DNA of 64,000 nt from Ruegeria sp. THAF33 (GTDB lineage Bacteria > Pseudomonadota > Alphaproteobacteria > Rhodobacterales > Rhodobacteraceae). The notes beneath the pieces are model-generated. The model did not search any database, had not been told where the DNA came from, and worked only from the letters and a program-made list of their open reading frames with translations. The translations under genes and the position numbers were made by a program. Shown here one piece after another: positions 54,507-64,000 of the stretch (the first letter of the stretch is position 1; the number at the start of each line of letters is the position of its first letter). Location of the stretch: contig NZ_CP045385.1 of NCBI RefSeq assembly GCF_009363615.1, forward strand, positions 372,001-436,000. The letters are read 5' to 3'.

Positions 54507-55490
54507 ATGACGACATTCACACTGGGCCGTCGCGCCCTGATCGCGGCTGTGGCCGCAATTGGCCTGGCAGGGCCGGCTTTGGCTGATGGCCATCAGGTCG
54601 TGGACAGCATTCACTTTCTGATCCCCGGTGGCGCCGGTGGCGGCTGGGACGGAACCGCGCGCGGCACAGGCGAAGCGCTGACAAAAGCTGGCCTTGTTGG
54701 CACGGCGTCATACGAAAACATGTCGGGCGGCGGTGGTGGCAAAGCCATTGGATATCTGATTGAAAATGCCGACAGCAACCATGGCACTCTGATGGTGAAT
54801 TCGACGCCGATCGTGATCCGCTCATTGACCGGTGTATTTCCTCACAACTTCCGCGACCTGACGCTGGTTTCGGGCACTATCGGCGACTATGCCGCGATCG
54901 TTGTAGGCAAAGACAGCCCGATCAACTCGATGGCGGATCTGCTTGCCGCTTTTGATGCGGACCCAGGCGGCACAGCGATCGGTGGCGGCTCGGTTCCCGG
55001 CGGCATGGACCATCTGGTGGCGGCGATGGTGATGGAAGCAGCGGGCAAGGATGCGCTTGGCGTGAAATACATCCCCTATGATGCGGGCGGCAAAGCCATG
55101 GCGGCCCTGCTGTCGGGTGAAATCGCCGCCTTGTCCACCGGTTTCTCGGAAGCGGTCGATCTGGCGAATGCGGGTGAAGTCAAGATTATCGGCGTGACAT
55201 CCGAAGAGCGCGTTGATGCGGCTCCTGACGCGATGACGATGAAGGAACAGGGTATTGACACCACTTTCGTGAACTGGCGCGGCTTCTTCGCGGCCCCCGG
55301 CCTGCCCGAAGAAAAACTGGCCGCCTACCAGGAAGCGATTGCCAAGATGTACGACACCCAGGAATGGGAAGAGGTTCGTGCACGCAACGGTTGGGTCAAC
55401 ATCCACAACTCGGGCGCAGATTTCCAGACCTTCCTGGAGCAGCAGGAACAGCAGATCGGCGATCTTATGAAAAAGCTGGGCTTCCTCTAA
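54507..55490 (+). CDS. tctC: Tripartite tricarboxylate transporter receptor
   Basis: 327 residues from ATG 54507, with GGGAGG 5 nt upstream. Signal peptide (LGRRALIAAVAAIGLAGPALA). TctC/Bug-family receptor with the SIHFLIPGGAGGGWDGTARG ligand loop and AAGKDALGVKYIPYDAGGKA. It captures a tricarboxylate or related carboxylic acid for the TctAB permease. Confidence 0.93.
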   Translation: MTTFTLGRRALIAAVAAIGLAGPALADGHQVVDSIHFLIPGGAGGGWDGTARGTGEALTKAGLVGTASYENMSGGGGGKAIGYLIENADSNHGTLMVNSTPIVIRSLTGVFPHNFRDLTLVSGTIGDYAAIVVGKDSPINSMADLLAAFDADPGGTAIGGGSVPGGMDHLVAAMVMEAAGKDALGVKYIPYDAGGKAMAALLSGEIAALSTGFSEAVDLANAGEVKIIGVTSEERVDAAPDAMTMKEQGIDTTFVNWRGFFAAPGLPEEKLAAYQEAIAKMYDTQEWEEVRARNGWVNIHNSGADFQTFLEQQEQQIGDLMKKLGFL

Positions 55491-55556
55491 GTCCGTTTTC
55501 GGCAGAGCGGATCCGCCGCTCTGCCTTCCCACGAACAGGAACAGGGAGAGGCTCTC

Positions 55557-56039
55557 ATGGCGCTGGATCGCTGGATCGCGCTCATTCTTCTGGGTGTGTG
55601 TTTGACATATGGCTACGCCGCCTGGTTCACGATGGACGGCAGCCTGCCCCCTTTCATGCAGCGAAATCCGATCTGGCCCAGCACCTTCCCCAAAGTGCTG
55701 TCGGTTCTGGGTGTCGTTACCACCACGATCATTTTGCTGGGTTTTGAAAAGGCGGAACCAAAGGAAGCCGATATCGATTACCGGCGACTGGGGGAATACC
55801 ATCTTGATCAAGCGCTTATGTTGCTGGCCTTGATGGTGATTTACGCGCTTTGCCTGCGCCCTGTTGGGTTTCTGATCTCGACCTCGGCCTTTCTGATCCT
55901 CGGGTCTTTCATTCTGGGTGAGCGCAAATGGCACGTCATGCTACCCGTCGCGCTGATCGCCACAGGCGCGGTCTGGTATCTGGTTCAGGAAGTTCTTGGC
56001 ATCTACATGCGCCCATTGCCGGGCATTTTCGGAGGCTGA
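55557..56039 (+). CDS. tctB: Tripartite tricarboxylate transporter small membrane subunit
   Basis: 160 residues with four predicted helices, standard TctB layout. Preceded by GGGAGAGG. The next gene starts 1 bp after its stop. Confidence 0.9.
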   Translation: MALDRWIALILLGVCLTYGYAAWFTMDGSLPPFMQRNPIWPSTFPKVLSVLGVVTTTIILLGFEKAEPKEADIDYRRLGEYHLDQALMLLALMVIYALCLRPVGFLISTSAFLILGSFILGERKWHVMLPVALIATGAVWYLVQEVLGIYMRPLPGIFGG

Positions 56040-56040
56040 C

Positions 56041-57552
56041 ATGCTCGAAGGACTTCTGATCGGTCTGCAAACGGCGTTTTCAATTCAAAACCTGCTGATG
56101 GTGATCGCAGGGTGCCTGATCGGCACGTTCATCGGCATGCTTCCGGGTCTTGGGCCGATGTCGATCATCGCCATCATGATCCCGGTCGCGATTTCCATGG
56201 GCGACCCGTCCGCAGCGCTGATCCTGCTGGCCGGAGTGTATTACGGCGCCATCTTTGGCGGTTCGACATCTTCGATCCTTCTCAACGCGCCGGGGGTCGC
56301 GGGCACTGTTGCGTCCAGTTTCGACGGCTATCCGATGGCCCGCCAGGGCAAAGCGGGCAAAGCATTGACTGTTGCAGCTATTGCAAGTTTTGCCGGCGGT
56401 ACGATCGGGGCCATTTTGTTGATGGTCTTTGCCCCTGCTCTGTCTTCGGTGGCATTGCTGTTCCACTCGGCCGAGTATTTCGCGCTTATGGTCGTGGGCC
56501 TGTCCGCTATCGCTGCCTTCGCAGGCACCGGTCAAGTGGCCAAAGCCGTCATCATGACGCTACTTGGGTTGATCATGGCAACGGTCGGTGAAGGTGCATT
56601 GTTCAACCTGCCGCGTTTCACCATGGGTATCATGGACCTGCAATCGGGCTTTGGCTTCATCACGCTTGCCATGGCCATGTTCGCCCTGCCCGAAGCGCTG
56701 TTTCTGGTGCTCAAACCAAAGAACCTTCAGGGGGATGACGGCGAGATCAAGGACCTGCGCATCACAGGCAGTGAAGCCAAGGCCATCGCGCCGGTGATCG
56801 GCCGCCAATCTGTACAGGGCTTCTTCATCGGGGTTTTGCCCGGTGCAGGGGCAACGATTGCCAGCTTCCTGGGCTACGCGGTCGAACGCAACATTGCCCC
56901 GAAAGAGGAACAGGACGAATTCGGCAAAGGGTCAATAAAAGGTCTGGCTGCGCCCGAAACGGCGAACAACGCGGCATGCACCGGTTCTTTCGTGCCGCTG
57001 CTGACACTGGGCATTCCCGGGTCCGGCACCACCGCGATCCTGCTTGGCGCACTGATTGCCCTGAACGTGACACCCGGCCCACGGCTGATGCTGGACGAGC
57101 CGCAGATATTCTGGGCCGTCATCATGTCAATGTTCATTGGCAACCTTGTTCTGCTGATCCTGAACCTGCCGCTGATCCCATATATCGCAAAGGTACTCTC
57201 GGTTCCGCGCAATTACCTGATCCCCTTCATTTTGTTCTTCACTCTGATGGGGGCCTATATCGGGCAGAACAACGCGACCGAGCTTTTGATACTTGTTGGC
57301 TTCGGTGTTTGCGCCACGGCGTTGAAATTTGCCGACTACCCGCTTGCGCCGCTGCTGATCGGTTTCATCCTCGGGGGGATGATGGAGGACAACTTTGCCC
57401 GCTCGATGCAGCTCTATGACGGTATTGCTTTCATCTGGGAACGTCCAATGACGCTGGGTCTGCTTGTTGTCGCGGTGCTGCTGGTGCTGTTGCCCAGCTA
57501 TCGCGCACGCCGCGCGCGTGCCCGGGCCGCAGGGGTTGCGGACGGTGACTGA
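56041..57552 (+). CDS. tctA: Tripartite tricarboxylate transporter large membrane subunit
   Basis: 503 residues from ATG 56041; about 11-12 helices. TctA motifs GMLPGLGPMS and GGSTSSILLNAPG near the N-terminus, and the inverted-repeat counterpart LGIPGSGTTAILLGAL later. Ion-coupled carboxylate permease. Its stop lies inside the start of the CoA-transferase gene. Confidence 0.95.
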   Translation: MLEGLLIGLQTAFSIQNLLMVIAGCLIGTFIGMLPGLGPMSIIAIMIPVAISMGDPSAALILLAGVYYGAIFGGSTSSILLNAPGVAGTVASSFDGYPMARQGKAGKALTVAAIASFAGGTIGAILLMVFAPALSSVALLFHSAEYFALMVVGLSAIAAFAGTGQVAKAVIMTLLGLIMATVGEGALFNLPRFTMGIMDLQSGFGFITLAMAMFALPEALFLVLKPKNLQGDDGEIKDLRITGSEAKAIAPVIGRQSVQGFFIGVLPGAGATIASFLGYAVERNIAPKEEQDEFGKGSIKGLAAPETANNAACTGSFVPLLTLGIPGSGTTAILLGALIALNVTPGPRLMLDEPQIFWAVIMSMFIGNLVLLILNLPLIPYIAKVLSVPRNYLIPFILFFTLMGAYIGQNNATELLILVGFGVCATALKFADYPLAPLLIGFILGGMMEDNFARSMQLYDGIAFIWERPMTLGLLVVAVLLVLLPSYRARRARARAAGVADGD

Positions 57553-58729
57553 GCCACTGGCAGGAATACGGGTTCTCGATCTGACGAATGTCCTCGCGGG
57601 TCCGTATTGCTGCTATCAACTGGCGCTCATGGGTGCCGAAGTGATCAAGGTCGAACGCCCTGACGGTGGCGACCTTGCCCGCGTTCTGGGTGCTGATCCT
57701 GCCAGAAACAAGGCCGGTATGGGCGTCAGCTTTCTGGCGCAGAATGCTGAAAAAAAGTCCATCACGCTCAACATGAAATCAGAACGGGGCAAGGCGCTTC
57801 TGAAACGCCTTGTACAGACGGCCGACGTACTGGTAGAGAACTTTCGCCCCGGTGTGATGGATCGGCTTGGACTTGGGTATGGCGTCTTGCGCGATGTGAA
57901 CCCCAGCCTGATTTACTGTGCCATAAGCGGGTTCGGTCAGGACGGTCCGCGCCAGGGCGATCCGGCCTATGACCAGATCGTGCAGGGTATCAGTGGCGTG
58001 ATGTCTGTCACCGGCGGTCCAGACACCGCACCCTATCGCGTTGGCTATCCTTTGGCGGACACGATCGGTGGAATGACAGCTGCTTTTGCAGTGTCCGCCG
58101 CCCTGAACGCGGATCCTCGCGGGGCCTATCTGGATGTGGCAATGTCCGAAGCCGTGATCTCGACAATGGGTTGGGTCGTGTCGAACTATCTGATCGCCGG
58201 CGCCATTCCCGGGGCCCATGGCAACGAAAACACGACGTCAGCGCCGTCAGGAACATTTGCAACTGCTGACGCGCCCATCAACATTGCCGCAAACCGCGAC
58301 GAACAATGGCAGGCACTGGCCCGGCATCTGGGCCGGCAAGACCTGCTGGCCCACCCGGATTTTGACACGCGCGAAGACCGCAAGCGCAATCGCCATGCCC
58401 TGCGCGCGGCGCTGGAGGAGACCTTGCGGACCAGAGCGGCATCAGACTGGGTCAGCGAACTCAACGCAATCGGAGTGCCGACAGGGCAGGTATTGACCGT
58501 GCCCGAGGCGCTTGATGACGAACAGCTTGCCGGTCGTGGCCTGATCGGGTCTTTGCGGGTGCAGGGCGAAGACATGAAACTTGCAGGCAGCCCCATTGTC
58601 ATGGACGGCGAACGGCAAATGCCCCAAACCGCGCCGCCTGAACTTGGGGCAGACAATAACGCGATCTGGTCTGAAATTGGGTTGTCCGGCGCGGAAATGG
58701 ACGCTTTGAGCAAGGAAGGCATCATATGA
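57545..58729 (+). CDS. Class III CoA-transferase (CaiB/BaiF family)
   Basis: 394 residues from GTG 57545, overlapping tctA by 8 bp. Family motifs GIRVLDLTNVLAGPYCCYQL and VENFRPGVMDRLGLGY, plus AISGFGQDGPRQGDPAYDQI with the catalytic Asp in the DPAYD stretch. Moves CoA between a donor thioester and a carboxylic acid. Next to a citryl-CoA lyase-like gene it probably activates the imported tricarboxylate as a CoA ester. Confidence 0.9.
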   Translation: MTEPLAGIRVLDLTNVLAGPYCCYQLALMGAEVIKVERPDGGDLARVLGADPARNKAGMGVSFLAQNAEKKSITLNMKSERGKALLKRLVQTADVLVENFRPGVMDRLGLGYGVLRDVNPSLIYCAISGFGQDGPRQGDPAYDQIVQGISGVMSVTGGPDTAPYRVGYPLADTIGGMTAAFAVSAALNADPRGAYLDVAMSEAVISTMGWVVSNYLIAGAIPGAHGNENTTSAPSGTFATADAPINIAANRDEQWQALARHLGRQDLLAHPDFDTREDRKRNRHALRAALEETLRTRAASDWVSELNAIGVPTGQVLTVPEALDDEQLAGRGLIGSLRVQGEDMKLAGSPIVMDGERQMPQTAPPELGADNNAIWSEIGLSGAEMDALSKEGII

Positions 58730-59493
58730 GCGATGTGTCCGATTGGTGGACGACTTCCATCATCGATATGGAACCGGGCCGGATCGACCTGCGCGGAGAG
58801 CCGATCCAGAATCTGATCGGGCATCTCAGTTTCAGCGAGATGATCTGGTTCATGGTTCGTGGCGACCGACCATCCAGGGCGCAGGCCCGGTTGTTCGAGG
58901 CCGCGCTGGTCGCCGCCGTGGACCACGGACCTCAGGCCCCTTCCATCGCAACGGCGCGCATGGCCGTGACCTGCGGGCTGCCCCTGAACAACGCGATGGC
59001 GAGCGCTGTGAACATGTTAGGGGATATTCACGGCGGGGCTGGCGAGCAAGCGGTTATGCTGTACCATTTCGTGGCGCAACATCCTCGCCGGTTGGATCAA
59101 ACGCTGGACGAGTGGATTGAGCGTGAAGGAAAGATATTGCCGGGTTTCGGCCATCGTTTCCACACGCCAACGGATCCGCGCGCACCACGTCTGATGGCGT
59201 TGGTCCGTGATGCTGTGACGGACGGGGCTTGTGATGGTCAGTTCCTACAGATCGGACAGGCGATCGAGGCAGAGTTGGCCCGGCGCAAGGGGAAACCCGT
59301 TCCAATGAACATAGATGGAGCCACCGCAGTGATCTATGCCGAGTTGGGCTTTGCGCCCCCACTGGCACGCGGTCTGTTTTGCCTATCCAGATCTGTTGGC
59401 ATTCTGGCCCATGCGTGGGAACAGATGCAGCAAGGCGGCCGGAACAAGGGCCCGACCCCGCCTGCCTATCGCTGGACCTATGTCGAGACGTAG
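58726..59493 (+). CDS. Citryl-CoA lyase-like (citrate synthase fold)
   Basis: 255 residues, shorter than citrate synthase. Catalytic signatures: His in GDIHGGAGEQA, His in GFGHRFHTPTDPR, and the Asp region VPMNIDGATAVIYAELGF. This short citrate-synthase-like group is annotated as citryl-CoA lyase and would split citryl-CoA (or a homologue) into acetyl-CoA and oxaloacetate. ATGA overlap with the CoA-transferase supports a two-step pathway. The exact substrate may be a citrate analogue. Confidence 0.85.
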   Translation: MSDVSDWWTTSIIDMEPGRIDLRGEPIQNLIGHLSFSEMIWFMVRGDRPSRAQARLFEAALVAAVDHGPQAPSIATARMAVTCGLPLNNAMASAVNMLGDIHGGAGEQAVMLYHFVAQHPRRLDQTLDEWIEREGKILPGFGHRFHTPTDPRAPRLMALVRDAVTDGACDGQFLQIGQAIEAELARRKGKPVPMNIDGATAVIYAELGFAPPLARGLFCLSRSVGILAHAWEQMQQGGRNKGPTPPAYRWTYVET

Positions 59494-59497
59494 ATCG

Positions 59498-60694
59498 CTA
59501 GGCAGTTCTGAGCCGAGGACGTTTGGCCAGCAGGTCGGCCGCCGCACGGGCAATGACCAGTTCTTCATTGGTCGGGATTGCCATCACCACGACGCGGGAC
59601 AGATCGGTTGAAATGATCCGGTCATTGTCAGCATTTGCGTCAGGATTGAGCTCGATGCCCAGCCATCCCATCCCAGAGCATACCCGCTCACGCACCAGAC
59701 GTGAGTTTTCTCCGATCCCACCGGTAAACACCAAGGCGTCGATACCGCCGAGAATGGCCGCCATCGCGCCAAGCTCGCGCCGGATACGGAAGGTGAAATA
59801 GCTGATCGCCTGTCGGCTTTCGCGTGTGTCCGCCTTTTCCAGGGTACGCATATCGTTGGACAGCCCGGACAGGCCCAACAGCCCAGATTTCCGGAACAAC
59901 AGGTCTGAGATTTCGTCAGCGCTCAGCCCTTCCTGATCCATCAGGTACAGGACCACGCCGGGATCAAGTTGACCACAGCGCGACCCCATCGGCAGCCCGT
60001 CAAGGGCCGAAAACCCCATGGTCGATCCGACGGAACGCCCTCCGATCATCGCACACATCGATGCACCATTGCCCAGATGGGCCACCACCACGCGCCCTTC
60101 GTGCAAAAGCGGCGCTGTCTTAGCCATGTGATCCGAAATGAATTCATAGCTGAGCCCGTGAAAGCCATAACGCCGAACACCTTTGTCGTAATACTCTCGC
60201 GGCAAGGCAAAAACGTCATTCTCCCACGGATGATTGCGGTGAAAGGCGGTGTCGAAACAGGCGATCTGAACCGCATTCGGAAAACGTTCCATCGCGGCCC
60301 TCGCTCCGGCCAGATTGTGCGGCTGATGCAAAGGCGCAAACGGGGAAAGCTTGTCCAGCTCTTGAATGGACGCCTTGGTCAATGGCACCGGAGCGTCGAT
60401 GTCAGGACCACCATGGACAACACGATGCCCGACCGCAGTCACGTCGCTGTTTGGAAACGAGCGCGCAAGCAGGTTCAAAACCCAGTCCAGCGCTGCGGCG
60501 TGATCGCGTATTTCTCCGGCGGTGCCGCTGGCAAGGACACTTCCGTCGGAAGACTTTGCCTTGACAAGCGGCTCTGGCTCTCCAATCCGCTCCACCGCGC
60601 CGGTGCACACCATGATCGGATCGTCATCGGTCAGCTCGAACAGACCAAATTTCATGGAAGACGATCCAGCGTTCAGTGTCACGATATGTGTCAT
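59498..60694 (-). CDS. ackA: Acetate kinase
   Basis: 398 residues. Family signatures VTLNAGSSSMKFGLF at the N-terminus, the second signature VVAHLGNGASMCAM, and the C-terminal TGGIGENS. Interconverts acetate plus ATP with acetyl phosphate plus ADP. ATGA overlap with the phosphotransacetylase fusion upstream. Convergent with the citryl-CoA lyase-like gene with only 4 bp between them. Confidence 0.95.
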   Translation of the reverse strand: MTHIVTLNAGSSSMKFGLFELTDDDPIMVCTGAVERIGEPEPLVKAKSSDGSVLASGTAGEIRDHAAALDWVLNLLARSFPNSDVTAVGHRVVHGGPDIDAPVPLTKASIQELDKLSPFAPLHQPHNLAGARAAMERFPNAVQIACFDTAFHRNHPWENDVFALPREYYDKGVRRYGFHGLSYEFISDHMAKTAPLLHEGRVVVAHLGNGASMCAMIGGRSVGSTMGFSALDGLPMGSRCGQLDPGVVLYLMDQEGLSADEISDLLFRKSGLLGLSGLSNDMRTLEKADTRESRQAISYFTFRIRRELGAMAAILGGIDALVFTGGIGENSRLVRERVCSGMGWLGIELNPDANADNDRIISTDLSRVVVMAIPTNEELVIARAAADLLAKRPRLRTA

Positions 60695-62088
60695 GCGGGT
60701 GCTCCGGTGCGCGGTAAGGAAAAGGCTTCGTGCAGTGCCGCCACGGCACAGGACGCCAGCCGGGCTTTGTCGTCATCGGCGCGGCTGGTCAAAATGATCG
60801 GAGCTTTGGCCCCCATGACCAGACCGGCCCCTTCTGCATTGGCGATATAGGTCAGTTGCTTGGCCATCATGTTGCCGGCATCCAGATTTGGCACCACCAG
60901 AATATCGGTTTTGCCCGCGACATCCGACACAATCCCCTTGGAACGCGCAGCCGCAAGGCTAACGGCATTGTCCATGGCAAGCGGGCCGTCAACAAGCCCG
61001 CCCTTGATCTGACCGCGTTCCGCCATTTTCGACAGCAAAGCCGCATCAACCGAGGATCGGATCGCCGGATTGACGGTTTCGATGGCAGACAGAACACCCG
61101 CCCTGGGGTTTTCGATCCCCAGCGACAGGGCCAGGTCGATTGCGTTCTGGACAATATCAATCTTGGTTTCCAGGTCCGGCTCGATATTGATCGCCGCGTC
61201 CGTCACCAACAAAGGTCTGGGTTGTCCGGGCACGTCCATGACAAAGACATGGGTAAAGCGGCGGCCGGTGCGCAGGCCGTTTTCACGCCTGAGCGCAGCC
61301 TTCAGCAATTCATCCGTATGCAGATGCCCTTTCATCAGCGCTTTCGCTCGACCTTCTGCAACCAGATCGACCGCCGCATGGGCCGCATTGACGTGATCGC
61401 TCTGCGCAATGATTTCAATCCCATCCAACGACGCTCCGATTTCGGCGGCCGCGTGCGCGATTTTGTCCGAGTCACCGATCAGAATGGGTGTGATGATCGT
61501 CTCATGCGCGGCCAGCAGCGCCCCACCCAAGGCGTTGGGCTCTTCCGGGGCCACGACAGCGGTCGGCATGGGCGGCAGCGGGCGCACCTTTTCCAGCATG
61601 GCATCAAAGTGACGATGACGTTTCACCACCAGCCCGGGCAAATCCAACTCGGCGAACACCATCTCTTTCTCCGGCGCGATCACGACGGCCTGCCCGCTGA
61701 CGATCACGGCACCGTCCGATGGGCGCGTAACGACCGTGTCAAAGACAACCTCCCGGTTTGGTCGCTTTTCCAGAACGGTGACTTTGGATACCAGCTCATC
61801 ACCGGCATGCGCCCTTTCCACAAAATCAAATCGCTGCGATTTGTAGAGCGTCCCTGCCCCCGGCAAAACGTTCCCCAAAACGGCCGAGATCAGGGCCCCC
61901 ACGAACATGGCAGGGGCAACCGCTTCGTTGATGTGGTCCCCGTCGCCGTCTTCGCTGGCCAGATGAAGCGGATTGTGGTTGCCGGAATTGTTGGCGAACA
62001 CATAGAAATCATCGACCGAGCACGTGCGGGCCAGCTCGGCAGTATCACCGACCTGAAGCTTGTCGTAAGGCGTGTTGTGGTACTGCAT
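60691..62088 (-). CDS. MaoC-phosphate acetyltransferase fusion
   Basis: 465 residues from ATG 62088. Residues about 10-150 are a MaoC-like hot-dog hydratase domain (TCSVDDFYVFANNSGNHNPLH with the Asp/His pair). The rest is a phosphate acetyl/butyryltransferase domain (LGGALLAAHETIITPILIGD, MKGHLHTDELLKAALR, LVMGAKAPIILTSRAD). It converts acyl-CoA to acyl phosphate for AckA; the MaoC part suggests it can act on hydratable acyl-CoA intermediates. Common in Rhodobacterales. Confidence 0.92.
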   Translation of the reverse strand: MQYHNTPYDKLQVGDTAELARTCSVDDFYVFANNSGNHNPLHLASEDGDGDHINEAVAPAMFVGALISAVLGNVLPGAGTLYKSQRFDFVERAHAGDELVSKVTVLEKRPNREVVFDTVVTRPSDGAVIVSGQAVVIAPEKEMVFAELDLPGLVVKRHRHFDAMLEKVRPLPPMPTAVVAPEEPNALGGALLAAHETIITPILIGDSDKIAHAAAEIGASLDGIEIIAQSDHVNAAHAAVDLVAEGRAKALMKGHLHTDELLKAALRRENGLRTGRRFTHVFVMDVPGQPRPLLVTDAAINIEPDLETKIDIVQNAIDLALSLGIENPRAGVLSAIETVNPAIRSSVDAALLSKMAERGQIKGGLVDGPLAMDNAVSLAAARSKGIVSDVAGKTDILVVPNLDAGNMMAKQLTYIANAEGAGLVMGAKAPIILTSRADDDKARLASCAVAALHEAFSLPRTGAPA

Positions 62089-62260
62089 GAACTGTCGTAT
62101 CCATTTCGATCCGATTGGCGACGCTGAGAACTCTCTTGCTGATACCCAGTTCAGCGCGCAATGAAAACAACGCATGCCGGCTGCCCGTATCGGTCTGCAC
62201 GCTATTTCCGGCGGGTAACGCCTTCATGTCGTTACGCCCGGATAATGTGCAGATTGCAGA

Positions 62261-64000
62261 TCAGGCGCGCCGCTTTCCGCCGCCGCCCTGTTTGCGCATC
62301 GAAAGCCCGATCCGTTTTCTGGGTACATCCACCTCGACAACGCGCACTTTCACGACTTGCCCGGCCTTGACGACCTCGTGCGGGTCCTTGACGAAGCGGT
62401 CGGCCAACTGGCTGACGTGAACCAGACCGTCCTGATGAACGCCCACATCCACAAAGGCCCCAAAGGCCGCCACGTTTGTCACGGTGCCTTCAAGAACCAT
62501 TCCGGGCTTCAGATCGGTTATCTCTTCGATGCCATCCGCGAAAGTGGCCGTGACAAAGCTGGGCCGGGGGTCTCGTCCGGGTTTCTCAAGCTCGGCAAAG
62601 ATATCCAGAACCGTGGGCAGGCCGAAATCTTCGGTTACGAATTGTTGTGCCCGCAACCCTTTCAAGGCCCCCTCATGGCCCATGATGTGCCTGATATCCC
62701 GCCCGCAGGCCGACACGACGCGGCGGGCGACTTCATAGGCTTCGGGGTGCACCGACGACGCATCAAGCGGTTCGGCGCCGTCCCTTACGCGAAGAAACCC
62801 GGCGCATTGTTCAAAGGCACGCGGCCCCAGCCCGGCAACGGACAACAGGTCCTTGCGTGATTGGAACGGCCCGTTCAGATCGCGATGGGCGACGATGGCT
62901 TCGGCTTGCGCGGCGCCCAGCCCCGACACGCGCGCAAGCAAAGGTGCAGAGGCCGTGTTCAGGTCAACCCCGACCGCGTTCACGACATCCTCGATCGCGG
63001 AATCCAGGGATTGCGACAGGCGGTGCTGGTCAACGTCATGCTGATATTGCCCGACGCCGATGGATTTCGGTTCGATTTTGACCAGTTCTGCCAAAGGGTC
63101 CTGCAATCGCCGGGCGATGGACACCGCCCCACGCAGCGAAACGTCCAGATCGGGAAACTCTCGTGCTGCCAGCTCCGACGCGGAATAGACCGAAGCCCCC
63201 GCTTCGGACACTACCACCTTGGTTGGCGCTTTTACCGCCTTGGGGAGCAGAGCCAGCGTATCCGCAACCAACCGTTCGGTTTCGCGGCTCGCTGTTCCGT
63301 TTCCGATTGCGATCAGTTCGATCTGATGGGCCGAGATCAGATTCAGGATGGCAGCCTGCGCGCCACGCAAATCGTTTTTGGGTTGAAAGGGATACAGCGT
63401 GTTAGTGGCCACGACCTTGCCCGTTGCGTCAACCACCGCCGCTTTCACACCGGTGCGGATGCCGGGATCAAGACCCAAAGTGGCCTTGGCACCCGCCGGA
63501 GCAGAAAACAGCAAGTCCTTGAGGTTGCGTGAAAAAACCTGAATTGCATCGTCCTGTGCCCGACTGCGCAGTTCGGCCATCAGTTCGACCATCATGGACA
63601 GCGAAAGCTTGACCCGCCATGTCCACCCGGCAACCTTGCGCAACCAGGCATCACCCGGCCCTTGGCCACGGGTCTGCAAATGCGCGGCCACGATGGATTC
63701 GGCCCGGGCTGCCCCGAACTCTGGTTCCGGCGCGATATCAAGTGAAACAATGCCCTCTTTTGACGCCCGCAGCATTGCCAATGCCCTATGCGACGGAACA
63801 TCCGCCCATCGTTCGGAATGGTCAAAATAATCACTGAACTTGGCGCCTTCCTTTTCTTTCCCGTCGACAACCCTTGCACTGAGCAGCGCCTCGCGCTGCA
63901 TGAAGGCCCGCAACTCACCCAGCAGAGTCGCATTTTCCGTCAATCGTTCAGTCAGAATGTCCCGCGCGCCGTTCAGCGCGTCACGAGGGGTGGCAACGGC
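62261..64000 (-). CDS. tex: Transcription accessory protein Tex, cut by window edge
   Basis: 579 C-terminal residues; the start lies beyond 64000 and the frame is open to the edge. Seen in order: the end of the Tex N-terminal region, YqgF-like RNase H fold ([20 protein letters not shown]), helix-hairpin-helix units ([40 protein letters not shown]), and the S1 RNA-binding domain ([20 protein letters not shown]) with a Lys/Arg/Gly tail. Conserved nucleic-acid-binding housekeeping protein. Confidence 0.95.
   Translation of the reverse strand, partial: AVATPRDALNGARDILTERLTENATLLGELRAFMQREALLSARVVDGKEKEGAKFSDYFDHSERWADVPSHRALAMLRASKEGIVSLDIAPEPEFGAARAESIVAAHLQTRGQGPGDAWLRKVAGWTWRVKLSLSMMVELMAELRSRAQDDAIQVFSRNLKDLLFSAPAGAKATLGLDPGIRTGVKAAVVDATGKVVATNTLYPFQPKNDLRGAQAAILNLISAHQIELIAIGNGTASRETERLVADTLALLPKAVKAPTKVVVSEAGASVYSASELAAREFPDLDVSLRGAVSIARRLQDPLAELVKIEPKSIGVGQYQHDVDQHRLSQSLDSAIEDVVNAVGVDLNTASAPLLARVSGLGAAQAEAIVAHRDLNGPFQSRKDLLSVAGLGPRAFEQCAGFLRVRDGAEPLDASSVHPEAYEVARRVVSACGRDIRHIMGHEGALKGLRAQQFVTEDFGLPTVLDIFAELEKPGRDPRPSFVTATFADGIEEITDLKPGMVLEGTVTNVAAFGAFVDVGVHQDGLVHVSQLADRFVKDPHEVVKAGQVVKVRVVEVDVPRKRIGLSMRKQGGGGKRRA

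Overview
The window looks like chromosomal DNA of a marine Roseobacter-type alphaproteobacterium (Rhodobacterales, Ruegeria/Phaeobacter-like). The evidence is moderately high GC, a SmoEFGK/SmoS/MtlK polyol operon of the Rhodobacter type, a BMP-type nucleobase transporter, a tripartite tricarboxylate transporter, and a fused MaoC-phosphotransacetylase. This placement is inference from gene content.

Layout. (1) 8-12788, minus strand: an unusual cluster with four dynamin-like GTPases in two long/short pairs (A+B, C+D), a Roadblock/LC7-type protein, two unrecognised proteins and, beyond a clear terminator, a membrane Ser/Thr kinase with periplasmic PDZ-like domains and an FHA protein. This is the best candidate for an undescribed system: a phospho-signalling and small-regulator module wired to paired membrane-remodelling GTPases. 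(2) tRNA-Leu(UAG) at 13553. (3) 14092-16484: acyl-CoA dehydrogenase and AraC-type regulator. (4) 16883-24070: cytosine-deaminase-like amidohydrolase, amidase and a complete BMP-family ABC transporter. (5) 24327-30979: Asp-rich secreted protein, CDF metal exporter, two c-type cytochromes with a divergent LysR regulator, and a NarL-type two-component system. (6) 31217-34887: LysR regulator, flavin/PNPOx-like protein, exported alpha/beta hydrolase and a PhzF-like protein that carries a compensated double frameshift. (7) 35065-36285: class III adenylate cyclase. (8) 36635-44171: LacI regulator and polyol ABC transporter/dehydrogenase operon; both promoters carry the same 15-bp motif.

(9) 44645-51364: a serralysin-like metalloprotease with four exact-period 106-residue repeats, followed by its type I secretion ABC protein and membrane fusion protein. 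(10) 51376-59493: TctDE-type two-component system with a co-encoded periplasmic binding protein, divergent from tctCBA, a class III CoA-transferase and a citryl-CoA-lyase-like enzyme. Facing them (59498-62088) are acetate kinase and a MaoC-phosphotransacetylase fusion, so import, CoA activation, cleavage and acetyl-CoA/acetate interconversion lie together. (11) The window ends inside tex.

Most genes are tightly packed with ATGA or TGATG-type overlaps, and several regulatory dyads can be read directly from the sequence. No CRISPR array, phage, integrase or intact insertion sequence was seen.
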